A stretch of DNA of 64,000 nt from JBGAJN01 sp044224905 (GCA_044224905.1 JBGAJN010000003.1:248001-312000); one strand, 5' to 3'; counted from the first letter of the stretch, positions 7,746-16,851 are shown. Notes: generated by a model from the sequence alone, not told the origin. Made by a program: numbers and translations.

Positions 7746-8762
7746 ATGAAAATTCAATCCTCTCTCCGTCGTTTCGTTTGGTTAGCCGTTGCAGTGGCTG
7801 CGGTCGGCGCCGCCACGGCCCGGGAATATGTTCTGCTGAACGTCTCCTACGATCCAACGCGTGAACTGTATGAAGACTTCAACGCTGCCTTTTCAAAGTA
7901 TTGGGAGGCCAAAACCGGCGATAAGGTCGCGATCAAACAATCTCACGGCGGCTCGGGCAAGCAGGCGCGCGGCGTGATCGATGGTCTTCCCGCCGACGTG
8001 GTGACGCTCGCGCTGGCTTACGACATCGACGCCATTCACGAACGCGGACATTTGTTGCCGGTCGATTGGCAGAAGCGGCTGCCGAACAACAGTTCGCCGT
8101 ACACTTCCACCATCGTGTTTCTTGTTCGCAAAGGAAATCCCAAGGGAATCAAAGACTGGGACGACCTCATCAAGCCGGGCATCGGCATTGTTCCGGCGAA
8201 TCCGAAAACCTCTGGCGGCGCGCGTTGGACCTACCTGGCCGCGTACGGGCAGTCGCTCTTGAAGAACAACAAAGACGAAGCGAAAGCCCGCGAATATGTC
8301 AGCAAGTTCTTCCAAAACGTGCCCGTACACGACACTGGTGCGCGCGGAGCGACGACGTCATTCATTCAACGTGGCATCGGCGACGTGCTGATAGGTTGGG
8401 AAAACGAAGCGTTCCTTGCATTGAAGGAATATGGTGCCGACAAATACGAAGTCGTCGTCCCGTCCGTGAGCATTCTTGCGGAGCCGCCCGTCGCGCTGGT
8501 TGATAAAGTTACCAAACGTCGCGGGACAGAAGCAGTCGCCAAAGCGTACCTCGAATACCTCTACTCGGACGAGGGCCAGGATATTGCGGGCAAACACTTC
8601 TACCGTCCTCGGAATGAAAAGGCCGCGGCGAAGTACGCCAACGTGTTTACGAAGGTGAAGCTATTCACCATCGACGAAGTGTTTGGCGGTTGGCAGAAGG
8701 CGCAGAAGACCCATTTCAACGATGGCGGCGTCTTCGATCAAATTCAGACTTCAAAGCGTTGA
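7746..8762 (+). CDS. sbp: Sulfate ABC transporter periplasmic binding protein
   Basis: 338 residues with a signal peptide (1-25, ending AATA before REY). The mature protein opens LLNVSYDPTRELYEDFNAAF and has QSHGGSGKQARGVIDG (about 64-79) and ALAYDID, all typical of Sbp/CysP proteins that bind dehydrated sulfate or thiosulfate through backbone amides. Third gene of the operon; it delivers substrate to CysT-CysW-CysA encoded downstream. Length is as usual for the family. Confidence 0.95.
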   Translation: MKIQSSLRRFVWLAVAVAAVGAATAREYVLLNVSYDPTRELYEDFNAAFSKYWEAKTGDKVAIKQSHGGSGKQARGVIDGLPADVVTLALAYDIDAIHERGHLLPVDWQKRLPNNSSPYTSTIVFLVRKGNPKGIKDWDDLIKPGIGIVPANPKTSGGARWTYLAAYGQSLLKNNKDEAKAREYVSKFFQNVPVHDTGARGATTSFIQRGIGDVLIGWENEAFLALKEYGADKYEVVVPSVSILAEPPVALVDKVTKRRGTEAVAKAYLEYLYSDEGQDIAGKHFYRPRNEKAAAKYANVFTKVKLFTIDEVFGGWQKAQKTHFNDGGVFDQIQTSKR

Positions 8763-8811
8763 AACAGGAGCCAATAGGACCTGCGAATTACCAGTCCCTT
8801 TATCTTAGAAC

Positions 8812-9039
8812 ATGAGCGAAAATCACACTCGAAGTATTCTTAAAGCCATTTCGTGGCGAATCACTGGAACCGTCGATACGATCGTCGTGTCCTATTTCGT
8901 CACGGGGCAGATCAAAATGGCCCTTTCCATCGGCTTTGTGGAACTCTTCACCAAGATCGGCTTGTACTACCTTCATGAGCGGGCTTGGAATCGGATTTCG
9001 TTCGGGCGGGCGAAAAAGGGTAAAGACTACGAGATTTAA
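8812..9039 (+). CDS. DUF2061 small membrane protein
   Basis: 75 residues with two hydrophobic segments (about 20-35 and 36-53) and conserved features KAISWRITGTVDT and YYLHERAWNRI. DUF2061 proteins are small two-helix membrane proteins of unknown role, often near sulfate assimilation genes. Here it sits between the sulfate-binding protein and the first permease, in the same direction with short gaps, so it is probably made with the transporter and may assist its assembly or regulation. Confidence 0.85.
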   Translation: MSENHTRSILKAISWRITGTVDTIVVSYFVTGQIKMALSIGFVELFTKIGLYYLHERAWNRISFGRAKKGKDYEI

Positions 9040-9065
9040 TCGTCGTTATCGAAACCTGCACCGGA

Positions 9066-9893
9066 ATGAAAAAGGAACGCACCTTCACCGCGCTGCCGGG
9101 CTTCGGCCTGACGATGGGCTTCACGCTCTTTTACTTGAGCGCGTTGCTGCTCATTCCCTTGGGCGGCCTGATCCTGCGGACGTTCGAGCTTTCCTGGTCA
9201 GACTTTTGGCGGCTCGCTACCACAGATCGCGCGCTCGCTGCTTACAAGCTCACGTTTGGTGCTTCGTTGATCGCGGCGTTTATCAATGCGGTTTTCGGCA
9301 CACTGCTCGCGTGGGTTCTGGTGCGATATGAGTTTCCCGGCAAGCGCCTGTTGGATGCGCTCGTTGATTTTCCCTTCGCGTTGCCCACCGCCGTGGCCGG
9401 GCTGACGCTCGCCAATCTTTTCGCGGCAAACGGCTGGCTCGGTGAACACCTCGTGCCCCTCGGCATTAAGGGCGCGTATACGCCATTGGGCGTGGTTCTC
9501 GCGCTTACCTTCGTCGGAATGCCATTCGTCGTGCGCACGCTTCAGCCGGTGTTGGAACATTTCGAACTCGAGGTCGAAGAAGCGGCCGCCACCTTGGGCG
9601 CGAGTCGGTTGCGCACATTTTTCAGTGTCATCGCTCCGGCGCTGCTGCCGTCGATCATCACGGGCTTCGCGCTCGCATTCGCGCGGGCGATTGGCGAATA
9701 CGGTTCGGTCGTTTTCATTTCCGGCAATTTACCCTTTAAAACCGAAATCGCCCCTTACCTCATCGTGATGCGCCTGGAGGAATACGATTATACCGGCGCC
9801 ATGGCACTGGCGGTGGTGCTGCTGATTTTTTCATTCGTCGTGCTCGGATTGATCAACGTCCTTGAACAGTGGGCCAGTCGTTTTACCAGATAA
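9066..9893 (+). CDS. cysT: Sulfate ABC transporter permease CysT (CysU)
   Basis: 275 residues with about six transmembrane helices and the binding-protein-dependent permease EAA loop EEAAATLGASRLRTFF (about 173-188) that contacts the ATPase. The following AFARAIGEYGSVVFISGNLP is specific to the CysT/CysW type. It pairs with CysW, whose start lies one base after this stop. Confidence 0.95.
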   Translation: MKKERTFTALPGFGLTMGFTLFYLSALLLIPLGGLILRTFELSWSDFWRLATTDRALAAYKLTFGASLIAAFINAVFGTLLAWVLVRYEFPGKRLLDALVDFPFALPTAVAGLTLANLFAANGWLGEHLVPLGIKGAYTPLGVVLALTFVGMPFVVRTLQPVLEHFELEVEEAAATLGASRLRTFFSVIAPALLPSIITGFALAFARAIGEYGSVVFISGNLPFKTEIAPYLIVMRLEEYDYTGAMALAVVLLIFSFVVLGLINVLEQWASRFTR

Positions 9894-9894
9894 T

Positions 9895-10833
9895 ATGGCT
9901 GGCCACGTTAAAACCAATTGGAACGCCGGGCACCGGAAGTCGCGACGCGGCACCGAGGAATCGCCGCTCGTGAAATGGACGCTCATCAGCATCGCGCTGG
10001 CATTTTGCGTCGTGTTCCTGCTGTTGCCGCTGGTGAATGTATTCGGTCAGGCATTCGCAAAAGGTTGGAACTACTATTGGCAGTCGCTCGCACATCCTGA
10101 TTCGTGGGCGGCGATCAAATTGACCCTGCTCGTCGCGGCGATCAGCGTTCCGCTCAATGTCATCTTCGGCCTCGCTGCCGCGTGGGCGGTGGCCAAGTTC
10201 GAGTTTCGCGGAAAATCTCTGCTCATCACGTTGATCGATCTGCCGTTTTCGATTTCGCCGGTCGTTGCCGGTCTGATGTTCATCGTGTTGTTTGGGCTGC
10301 AAGGCTACTTCGGACGCTGGCTCGATGACCGTGATATTCGCATCATCTTCGCCGTGCCGGGCATCGTGTTGGCGACCGTGTTCATCACGCTTCCCTTCGT
10401 CGCGCGCGAATTGATTCCAATCATGCAAGCGACCGGTTCCGACCAAGAACAAGCTGCGCTCACGCTGGGTGCGAATGGGTGGCAGACATTTTGGTATGTC
10501 ACACTCCCGTCAGTGAAGTGGGGATTAATCTACGGCATCATCCTCTGCAACGCCCGCGCGATGGGCGAATTCGGCGCGGTGTCCGTTGTTTCCGGACACA
10601 TCACCGGCCAGACCGACACTATGCCGTTGCGCGTGGAGAAGCTTTACAACGAATACAATGCGCCGGCGGCGTTTGCCGTCGCGAGCTTGCTGGCCCTGCT
10701 GGCGTTGGTGACGTTGGGGATTAAAATTTTCCTCGAATGGAAACAGGCGCGTGAGTTTGCGCTCGCGCAAATGGCGCCATTGCCGGCGACGGAACAGGAC
10801 ACGGAATTTGTCACCCGGACCAATTTGGAATGA
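9895..10833 (+). CDS. cysW: Sulfate ABC transporter permease CysW
   Basis: 312 residues from ATG 9895; an in-frame ATG at 9862 lies inside cysT and is unlikely. A polar N-terminus of about 32 residues precedes six hydrophobic helices. The EAA loop is EQAALTLGANGWQTFWYVTL and is followed by ARAMGEFGAVSVVSGHI, typical of CysW. The C-terminal tail of about 25 residues is polar. Stop overlaps the cysA start in ATGA, indicating translational coupling. Confidence 0.95.
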   Translation: MAGHVKTNWNAGHRKSRRGTEESPLVKWTLISIALAFCVVFLLLPLVNVFGQAFAKGWNYYWQSLAHPDSWAAIKLTLLVAAISVPLNVIFGLAAAWAVAKFEFRGKSLLITLIDLPFSISPVVAGLMFIVLFGLQGYFGRWLDDRDIRIIFAVPGIVLATVFITLPFVARELIPIMQATGSDQEQAALTLGANGWQTFWYVTLPSVKWGLIYGIILCNARAMGEFGAVSVVSGHITGQTDTMPLRVEKLYNEYNAPAAFAVASLLALLALVTLGIKIFLEWKQAREFALAQMAPLPATEQDTEFVTRTNLE

Positions 10834-11933
10834 GCATCGAACTTAAAAACGTTACCAAGCGCTTCGGCGAAGTCGCGGCAGTCAACGACGTCAGCTTTGC
10901 CGTGAAGGAAGGTGAGCTCGTCGGTCTACTTGGCCCCAGTGGCGGCGGCAAGACTACCGTGCTCCGCATGATCGCCGGTCTGGAGATGCCTACCGGCGGT
11001 GACGTCTTCATTCGCGGGCAGCGCGTCAATAACGTCTCCGTTCAGCAACGCAACATCGGCTTCGTCTTTCAGAGCTACGCGCTGTTCAAGAGCATGACGG
11101 TGTTCGACAACATCGCGTTTGGTCTGAAGATCAAGAAGTGGAAAAAAGCGGATCGCGAAGCGCGCGTGATGGAGTTGGTGAAGCTGTTTGGTTTGGAAGG
11201 ATTGCACAAGCGGTACGCCCATCAGCTCTCGGGCGGCCAGCGGCAGCGCGTCGCCATCGCTCGCGCCTTGGCCCCGAAACCGAGCGTGTTGTTGCTTGAT
11301 GAACCTTTCGGCGCCGTCGATGCGAAGATCCGTCAGGAACTCCGCGAGTGGTTGGTGACGCTTCACCACGATCTCAACGTCACCACGATTTTCGTCACGC
11401 ACGATCAGGAAGAAGCGCTCGAGGTGTCGAATCGCATCGTGATTTTTTCCCGCGGTAACATGGAGCAAATCGGAACGCCTCGGGAAGTTTACGAGCAACC
11501 GGCCAACGAGTTCGTCGCGCGCTTCATCGGCGTGATGAACGTGCTCGATACGGAAGTGCAGGGGGGCATTGCCCGCGCCGACGGAATTGAGTTTCCCGCT
11601 TCCGAGCAGCCGGACGGTACGCGTTTGCGTATCGGGTTCCGACCCTACGCCGTGCAGGTTTCCACGGACCTTGCATCGCTCCCTTACCGCGCGGTACTGC
11701 GGCACACCTTTTTCCTGGGCATTCTTCTCCGGCTCGAATTGGAGCTGCAAAATGGGGCGATCATTCGCACGCGGATGACGAAAGAGGAATACGCGCAACT
11801 CGGCCTTGCAGATGGGCGCGAAGTTTCATTCCAGATTAAAAACTACCGCGTGCTCAGCCGCGAAGGTGCAAGGTTGGCGCCTGAGCAGGAAGCGCTTTAC
11901 CACGCGCCGCCGACGATTGGTGACGGCATTTGA
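10830..11933 (+). CDS. cysA: Sulfate ABC transporter ATPase CysA
   Basis: 367 residues. Walker A GPSGGGKTT (35-43), Q-loop in FVFQSYALF, signature LSGGQRQRVAIARALA, Walker B VLLLDEPFGAVD and the switch His in FVTHDQEEAL are all intact. A TOBE-like regulatory domain occupies about 240-367. Last gene of the operon; convergent with the methyltransferase gene, only 29 bases away. Confidence 0.96.
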   Translation: MSIELKNVTKRFGEVAAVNDVSFAVKEGELVGLLGPSGGGKTTVLRMIAGLEMPTGGDVFIRGQRVNNVSVQQRNIGFVFQSYALFKSMTVFDNIAFGLKIKKWKKADREARVMELVKLFGLEGLHKRYAHQLSGGQRQRVAIARALAPKPSVLLLDEPFGAVDAKIRQELREWLVTLHHDLNVTTIFVTHDQEEALEVSNRIVIFSRGNMEQIGTPREVYEQPANEFVARFIGVMNVLDTEVQGGIARADGIEFPASEQPDGTRLRIGFRPYAVQVSTDLASLPYRAVLRHTFFLGILLRLELELQNGAIIRTRMTKEEYAQLGLADGREVSFQIKNYRVLSREGARLAPEQEALYHAPPTIGDGI

Positions 11934-11962
11934 GATGGGTGCGGCTGGCCGTGGGGAGACGT

Positions 11963-12778
11963 TCAGCTTCTCCCGCGTTGCCTTGCCGCTTCGTAGAGAA
12001 ACGCGGCGCTCGCACTGGCGACATTGAGCGAATCGACCTCTTTCGCCATCGGAATCGCCACGGATTCGTCGCACACGGCGAGCACTTCTGGGGAGATTCC
12101 GTAGCCTTCGCTGCCGAGTACGATGCAGCAATCGCCGCTCAGTTTCGCTTCGGAAAGTTTTCGCAACTGCGTGTGCGGGTGGGCCGCGACGATGTGAACT
12201 CCGTGTTGCCCCAGCGTTTGTAACGCCGCGGCGAGGTCGGGGACTTCGACCGAGGGCAGTTGAAAAATCGCGCCCATTGAATTGCGCACGGCGCGACGTA
12301 GCCAGGGACTGCTGCAGGTGGTGTTGGTGATCAAACCTTGCGCGCCAAGTGCGGCCGCGTTGCGCACGACCACGCCAAGGTTTTCGGAATTCGACAATCC
12401 ATCCAGCGCGATGAAAAGCCTCGGCGAGGTTGTGCGAGCAATCGATTCTGCCAGCGGGGGCAGGGGCGGAATCCGCCCGACCGCCATCACGCCTTGGTAA
12501 AGCGGGAAGCCGGTGAGTTGTTCAAGCAACTTCTTTTTGGCGACGTAAACAGGGATTTCTTCGGTGCGAGTCTGAAGGAGTAGTTCAAATTCTTCGCGAC
12601 GTTCCTCCGGCAGCATTACGGAAACGATCGGCAATCCGCTGGCGATTAGTCGCTGCACGACCTTGTCGCCCTCGGCGACGAAGATGCCTTGCTGTTGATG
12701 TTCGTGCATGCGGCGGAGCGTTTGGTAGGGAGCCAACTCCGCTGCGTCGAACGAATCGATCGAGTGAAAATGCAACAT
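11963..12778 (-). CDS. TrmH/SpoU-family RNA 2'-O-methyltransferase
   Basis: 271 residues. An N-terminal substrate-binding domain (about 20-95) precedes the SPOUT knot with motif 1 NSENLGVVVRNAAALG, motif 2 VLGSEGYGIS and motif 3 IPMAKEVDSLNVASASA. The enzyme uses S-adenosylmethionine to methylate ribose in rRNA or tRNA; the nucleotide target is not evident. ATG 12778 directly abuts a 9-bp hairpin. It follows the PQQ-like gene on the same strand by 60 bases. Confidence 0.9.
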   Translation of the reverse strand: MLHFHSIDSFDAAELAPYQTLRRMHEHQQQGIFVAEGDKVVQRLIASGLPIVSVMLPEERREEFELLLQTRTEEIPVYVAKKKLLEQLTGFPLYQGVMAVGRIPPLPPLAESIARTTSPRLFIALDGLSNSENLGVVVRNAAALGAQGLITNTTCSSPWLRRAVRNSMGAIFQLPSVEVPDLAAALQTLGQHGVHIVAAHPHTQLRKLSEAKLSGDCCIVLGSEGYGISPEVLAVCDESVAIPMAKEVDSLNVASASAAFLYEAARQRGRS

Positions 12779-12803
12779 CGCCGCACGTTTTACTCGTGCG
12801 GCG
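12779..12803 (-). promoter_or_regulatory. Perfect hairpin touching the methyltransferase start codon
   Basis: Read on the minus strand, CGCCGCACG, a 7-base AGTAAAA loop and CGTGCGGCG are followed immediately by ATG. There is no U tract, so a terminator is less likely than a structure that limits or times translation, or an mRNA end of the upstream gene. Confidence 0.55.
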
Positions 12804-12838
12804 ATGTGCTGGGGAGGGAAAATATTCTGCCGGTTTTC

Positions 12839-14143
12839 TTACGGTGCGATCGGTGCGGTCATAGCCAAAGCGCGAATCGCCTTGTCGTCGCGTACGTAAA
12901 GCACGCCGTTCGCGTAAGCCGGGAAGCTGTAGGTCTTGCCGCACGGAGAAATCCGGCTGACTTCCTTGTAGGCGGCTCCATCGGCGGCAAGCAGGAACAA
13001 CTCTCCCGTTGAATCCAATACCAGTAGCTTGTTGCCGATTGCGATCGTCGAGGCGTAATCGTGGAAACCAGGGCGCGTCCACAACGTTTTTCCGGTGGCG
13101 AAATCCACGCACGCAAAGTCAGAGGCGCTCGCCCCGCGCGACGATCCGATACCGTAGAGCTTGCCATCCACGAGGACGGAACTGGAGATGTTAACTTTGA
13201 CATCCTTGTTTTCCCACGCCGGCTTTACGGTGAAATTTGCGCCCGCTTTGCTGATCTGATACTTGATCATGCCGACGGTTTGCGATGCTACGGTCACTGT
13301 GTCACCCGAAATCAGCGGAGTGAATGTGTGGCGCTTGGCGCCGGTTTTGATCGGCACGCGCCAAAGAATTTTGCCCGAGGCTGCATCGACGCCCATGAGC
13401 GCATCGGCAGTGAAGTGAACGACTTGGCGAGTTCCCGCGAGCGTGCCAACCATCACGGATGCATACGCCGTGTTGTCACTCCCCGCGCGCCAGAGTTCCT
13501 TCCCCGTAAGTTTGTCAAAGGCGACAAGGGTGCCTTTCTCCGGGCTGCCAACGGGAACGAAAACGCGATTGCCGTCAACCACCGGCGCGCCGTTGTTGCC
13601 GTGCCGGCGTGCGGCGGTTTCTTTTGCCGCGGGATCGGAGCCCTTGTTGCCGTAGAAGGTCGCGCCATAGTCCTTTTCAAAATTCACCCGCCAGAGGACT
13701 TTGCCGTCCGCCATTGCGAGGCAGCGGAATTCTCCGCGCCCGGACTGGACGTAGAGGCGGTCACCGTCGATCACCGGCGTGGTGCGCGGGCCCGTGCCGT
13801 AATTGTAATACTCCGCGAGATCCGCGTAGGCTTGCTTCCAGATTTCCTTCGCTGTGGCGAGGTCGCACACGTGCACCACTTCCTTCGTTGAGTCAGCGCC
13901 GCTTCCTTGATCCACGTAGACGAAACGGTTCCCGCTGATGATCACGGCGCTGTGTCCGAAGCCCGTGGGAATCTCCCACAACTTCTTCGGTTCGGCCGGA
14001 AGCTTGTCGATGGGCTTCTCGCCACGGACCACGCCATCGCGTTGCTGCCCGCGCCACTGCGGCCAATCGGCGGCGAAAGCGGTCGAGCCTAGGATCAAAG
14101 CGGAAAGGGTGAGTTGCGAGATGGCAAAGCGGCGGGCGTTCAT
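12839..14143 (-). CDS. Exported PQQ-like beta-propeller protein
   Basis: 434 residues with a signal peptide (1-24, cut after AFA) and mature start ADWPQWRG, a hallmark of PVC PQQ-like proteins. Several repeats of the type A-DG-LW-V-FDKLTGKELWRA give a 7- or 8-bladed propeller; GKxLW motifs recur near 140, 220, 263 and 370. Whether PQQ binds is unknown: no adjacent Cys pair or obvious dehydrogenase ligand set is seen. A paralog lies at 20567-21880. Probably co-transcribed with the methyltransferase gene downstream. Confidence 0.85.
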   Translation of the reverse strand: MNARRFAISQLTLSALILGSTAFAADWPQWRGQQRDGVVRGEKPIDKLPAEPKKLWEIPTGFGHSAVIISGNRFVYVDQGSGADSTKEVVHVCDLATAKEIWKQAYADLAEYYNYGTGPRTTPVIDGDRLYVQSGRGEFRCLAMADGKVLWRVNFEKDYGATFYGNKGSDPAAKETAARRHGNNGAPVVDGNRVFVPVGSPEKGTLVAFDKLTGKELWRAGSDNTAYASVMVGTLAGTRQVVHFTADALMGVDAASGKILWRVPIKTGAKRHTFTPLISGDTVTVASQTVGMIKYQISKAGANFTVKPAWENKDVKVNISSSVLVDGKLYGIGSSRGASASDFACVDFATGKTLWTRPGFHDYASTIAIGNKLLVLDSTGELFLLAADGAAYKEVSRISPCGKTYSFPAYANGVLYVRDDKAIRALAMTAPIAP

Positions 14144-14235
14144 GATTAGGTTTGCGGAATTCGACGCTGTGGATACCCCGTCGCATTCGATGGGTCAAGC
14201 TCGCGCCGCTTTAATAGCCGCTTTCAAACGCAAGT

Positions 14236-14265
14236 CGCCGCGCTGGCAGGAATGCCGGCGCGGCG
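14236..14265. repeat. Long GC-rich hairpin downstream of the MoeB-rhodanese gene
   Basis: CGCCGCGCTGGCA (14236-14248) and TGCCGGCGCGGCG (14253-14265) pair over 13 positions with one mismatch around a GGAA loop. It lies between convergently unrelated gene ends (moeB stop at 14304, PQQ gene start at 14143). It lacks a clear U tract and resembles the TGCCAGCG palindromes elsewhere in the window. Confidence 0.55.
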
Positions 14266-14303
14266 AACATGGCGAACCGCTTTTAGCAGGTGCCAGCTGG
14301 CGA

Positions 14304-15452
14304 TCAATACTTCGGCACGTGGTGGTCGATCTCGTCGGACCACGCGTTGATGCCGCCTTTGACGTTCTTGAGGTATTTGAAGCCCTGTTCACGCAGGAAG
14401 CTCAGCGCCTTCATCGAACGCACGCCGCTCTTGCAGTGGATATAGTAAGCTTGGTTCGGATCCAACTCCGTGAACCGCTGCGGAAGCACGCTCAACGGAA
14501 TGATCGGCACGCCTTTGACGTGGGCAATCTGGTGCTCGTCGAGTTCGCGGACGTCGAGGACCTTGATGTTCAGCTTCGGATCATCGAGCGCTTTTTTCAT
14601 GTCCTGAACGGAAACTTCGTCCGGATTGGTCGCCGGTGTCGCGGGTTCCGGCGTGATGCCGCAAAACATTTCGTAGTCGATCAATTCCTTGATCGTCGGA
14701 TTGTCGCCGCAGATCGGGCACTGCGGATCGCGGCGCAGCTTGAGTTCGCGGAACTTCATGTCGAGCGCGTTGAAGAGGAGCAGGCGACCCGTCAGCGACG
14801 AGCCCTTGCCGAGCGCGAGTTTCAAAATCTCCGTCGCCTGAATGCAGCCGACGATACCGGGCAACACGCCGAGCACGCCGCCTTCCGCACAACTCGGCAC
14901 CATGCCGGGCGGCGGCGGTTCGGGATAAAGGCAGCGATAGCACGGTCCGCCCAGATGCGGCGCGAACACGCTGGCCTGACCTTCGAAGCGGAAAATGGAG
15001 CCGTAAACGTTCGGCTTCTTCAGCAGCACGCACGCGTCGTTCGTGAGGTAGCGCGTCGGGAAGTTATCCGTGCCGTCCACGACGATGTCGTAGGGGCGGA
15101 TGAGATCGAGCGCGTTCTCGGACGTGATGCGGGTGTTGTGAATGACCACTTCCACTCCGGGATTGATGCTGGCGATGGTTTCCTTCGCCGACTCCGCTTT
15201 CGGACGGCCGACGTCGGCAGTGCCGTGGATGATTTGGCGTTGGAGGTTCGAGAAATCCACCGTATCGAAATCCACGATGCCGATCTTCCCGATGCCCGCG
15301 GCGGCGAGATACATCGCGATGGGCGAACCGAGGCCGCCCGCGCCGATGCACAGCACGCTGGCGGAGCAGATTTTCTTTTGGCCGGCCATGCCGACCTCCG
15401 GCAGGATCAGGTGTCGCGAGTATCGGCGGATTTCTTCGTTGTCGAGTTGCAT
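14304..15452 (-). CDS. moeB: MoeB/ThiF-type adenylyltransferase fused to rhodanese
   Basis: 382 residues. The E1-like domain (about 1-270) has the nucleotide loop GAGGLGSPIAMYLAAAG, the DFDTVDFSNLQRQ segment and two zinc Cys pairs, CYRC and CPIC. The rhodanese domain (about 285-382) keeps the active-site Cys in YIHCKSGVRS. Such fusions activate the C-terminal glycine of MoaD, ThiS or CysO-like sulfur carriers by adenylation and load sulfur onto it. No carrier gene is next to it, so the carrier must be encoded elsewhere. Divergent from the purine nucleoside phosphorylase gene. Confidence 0.93.
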   Translation of the reverse strand: MQLDNEEIRRYSRHLILPEVGMAGQKKICSASVLCIGAGGLGSPIAMYLAAAGIGKIGIVDFDTVDFSNLQRQIIHGTADVGRPKAESAKETIASINPGVEVVIHNTRITSENALDLIRPYDIVVDGTDNFPTRYLTNDACVLLKKPNVYGSIFRFEGQASVFAPHLGGPCYRCLYPEPPPPGMVPSCAEGGVLGVLPGIVGCIQATEILKLALGKGSSLTGRLLLFNALDMKFRELKLRRDPQCPICGDNPTIKELIDYEMFCGITPEPATPATNPDEVSVQDMKKALDDPKLNIKVLDVRELDEHQIAHVKGVPIIPLSVLPQRFTELDPNQAYYIHCKSGVRSMKALSFLREQGFKYLKNVKGGINAWSDEIDHHVPKY

Positions 15453-15607
15453 AAGTATAAAACGGTCAAAATCGAGTGGTCAGCCTAGTGTCAGCGGAAA
15501 AGAAATCAAGTCGGTCAATTGGTTGTCTTGCTCCGGCGGGTGAATGGTCGAAACACCGCTGGTCTTCGCTCCTTGCCCGGTCGCTGTTGCTGTGACTAAA
15601 TCCGCTT

Positions 15608-16420
15608 ATGAAATCCACCGTCGCAAAGATCCAGAAACTCACCCGCTTGCGACCGGCCCTCGGTCTAGTCCTCGGTAGCGGTTTCAATCAAGTCATTGGC
15701 GCGCTGAAAACGGAAGTGGAGATCGAGTACGCCAAGCTCCCGGGTTTTCCGCAGCCGAGTGTGAGTGGACACGCGGGCAAATTGATCATCGGTCACCTCG
15801 GTCGCACGCCGGTGCTCGTGCTCAGCGGGCGCGCGCATTTTTACGAAGGTCATCCGATGGACGTCGTCACGTTTCCTACGCGCGTGCTCGCGGCGTTTGG
15901 CATTCGCGCGCTTTTGCTCACGAATGCCGCTGGGGGATTGAATCCGAAATTCCACGTGGGCGATTTCATGCGGCTCACCGACCACATCAATCTGATGGGC
16001 ACCAATCCGCTACGCGGCCCGCTCGCGCCCGGTCGCGAACGTTTCGTCGACATGACGCAAGTGTACGACGTGGAACTCGGCGAACTTCTCGTGCGCGCGG
16101 CGAAGCGGGCGAAGGCGCGTTTGCAGCGCGGAGTCTACCTTGCCGTGTCGGGTCCAAGCTACGAAACGCCGGCGGAGATTCGCGCGTTTCGTACGCTCGG
16201 CGCGGACGCGGTGGGCATGAGCACGGTGCCGGAGGCGATCGTGGCACGTCAATGCGGCCTGCGCGTAGCGGGCCTATCGTGCATCACGAACCTCGCTGCT
16301 GGGCTATCGAAGGAGAAACTTTCGCACGCCGAAGTGCTTGCGACCACGCGGGCCGTGCAAGGTCAAGCCGCTGAACTTCTAGTCAATTTTGCCGATTCAT
16401 ATGGTGGACATGCGCATTAA
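15608..16420 (+). CDS. punA: Purine-nucleoside phosphorylase (trimeric type)
   Basis: 270 residues, the length of the trimeric PNP class. Motifs in order: LVLGSGFNQVIGAL, VSGHAGKLIIG, VLSGRAHFYEGH, LLTNAAGGLN, the class signature AVSGPSYETPAEIRAFRTLG and the MSTVPE segment that closes the active site, then CITNLAAG. It splits purine ribonucleosides with phosphate. The 3' end overlaps cdd by 20 bases, forming a nucleoside-salvage pair. Confidence 0.94.
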   Translation: MKSTVAKIQKLTRLRPALGLVLGSGFNQVIGALKTEVEIEYAKLPGFPQPSVSGHAGKLIIGHLGRTPVLVLSGRAHFYEGHPMDVVTFPTRVLAAFGIRALLLTNAAGGLNPKFHVGDFMRLTDHINLMGTNPLRGPLAPGRERFVDMTQVYDVELGELLVRAAKRAKARLQRGVYLAVSGPSYETPAEIRAFRTLGADAVGMSTVPEAIVARQCGLRVAGLSCITNLAAGLSKEKLSHAEVLATTRAVQGQAAELLVNFADSYGGHAH

Positions 16421-16823
16421 AAAACTCGTTGGCGCCGCGCTCCGGGCTCGGACCCACGCGGTCGCTCCGTATTCCCGCTTCAAAGTGGGCGCGGCGTTGT
16501 TGACGCGTGCTGGCGAAATCATCACCGGCGCGAACGTCGAGAGCGCCAGCTACGGCCTGACGTGCTGCGCCGAACGCGTCGCTTTATTCAAGGCCCTGAC
16601 GGCGGGCGAAAATGATTTCACCGCCGTGGCGGTCGTCGCGCGTTTGTCGGGCGGCGCCACGCCGTGCGGCGCGTGCCGGCAATTGCTTTACGAATACGCG
16701 GCGGACGCGGAAGTGTTCGTGGCCGACAGTCAGCGGCCGTCGGCGATTCGGCGTTTCACCGTGCGCGAGTTGCTCCCCGCGGGATTTGGTCTGCGTTCGT
16801 CGAAAAAGCGCTCGAAGAAATGA
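16401..16823 (+). CDS. cdd: Cytidine deaminase
   Basis: 140 residues from ATG 16401 (alternatives: TTG 16389 or ATG 16410). The zinc site is complete: NVESASYGLTCCAER holds the first Cys and the catalytic Glu, and TPCGACRQLL holds the PCxxC pair. This is the short homotetrameric class. It deaminates cytidine and deoxycytidine. Overlap with the phosphorylase gene implies coupled translation; the hybrid kinase gene starts 28 bases after its stop. Confidence 0.94.
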   Translation: MVDMRIKKLVGAALRARTHAVAPYSRFKVGAALLTRAGEIITGANVESASYGLTCCAERVALFKALTAGENDFTAVAVVARLSGGATPCGACRQLLYEYAADAEVFVADSQRPSAIRRFTVRELLPAGFGLRSSKKRSKK

Positions 16824-16851
16824 ACCACCACGATCGCGAATTGGTTGCCCT

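Noticed and set aside
11941..11974. GGGAGA...TCTCCC inverted repeat between cysA and the methyltransferase gene
   Set aside because: Short stem with no U tract on either strand and partly inside the methyltransferase 3' end, so it is too weak to call a terminator.
13061..15488. Plus-strand frames of 276 and 516 residues
   Set aside because: They lie opposite the PQQ-like gene and the MoeB-rhodanese gene, are rich in Arg and His, and show no domain.
16612..16851. Longer start for the hybrid kinase
   Set aside because: It would lie fully over cdd in another frame and has an Arg-rich N-terminus; GTG 16852 gives a PAS-like start.
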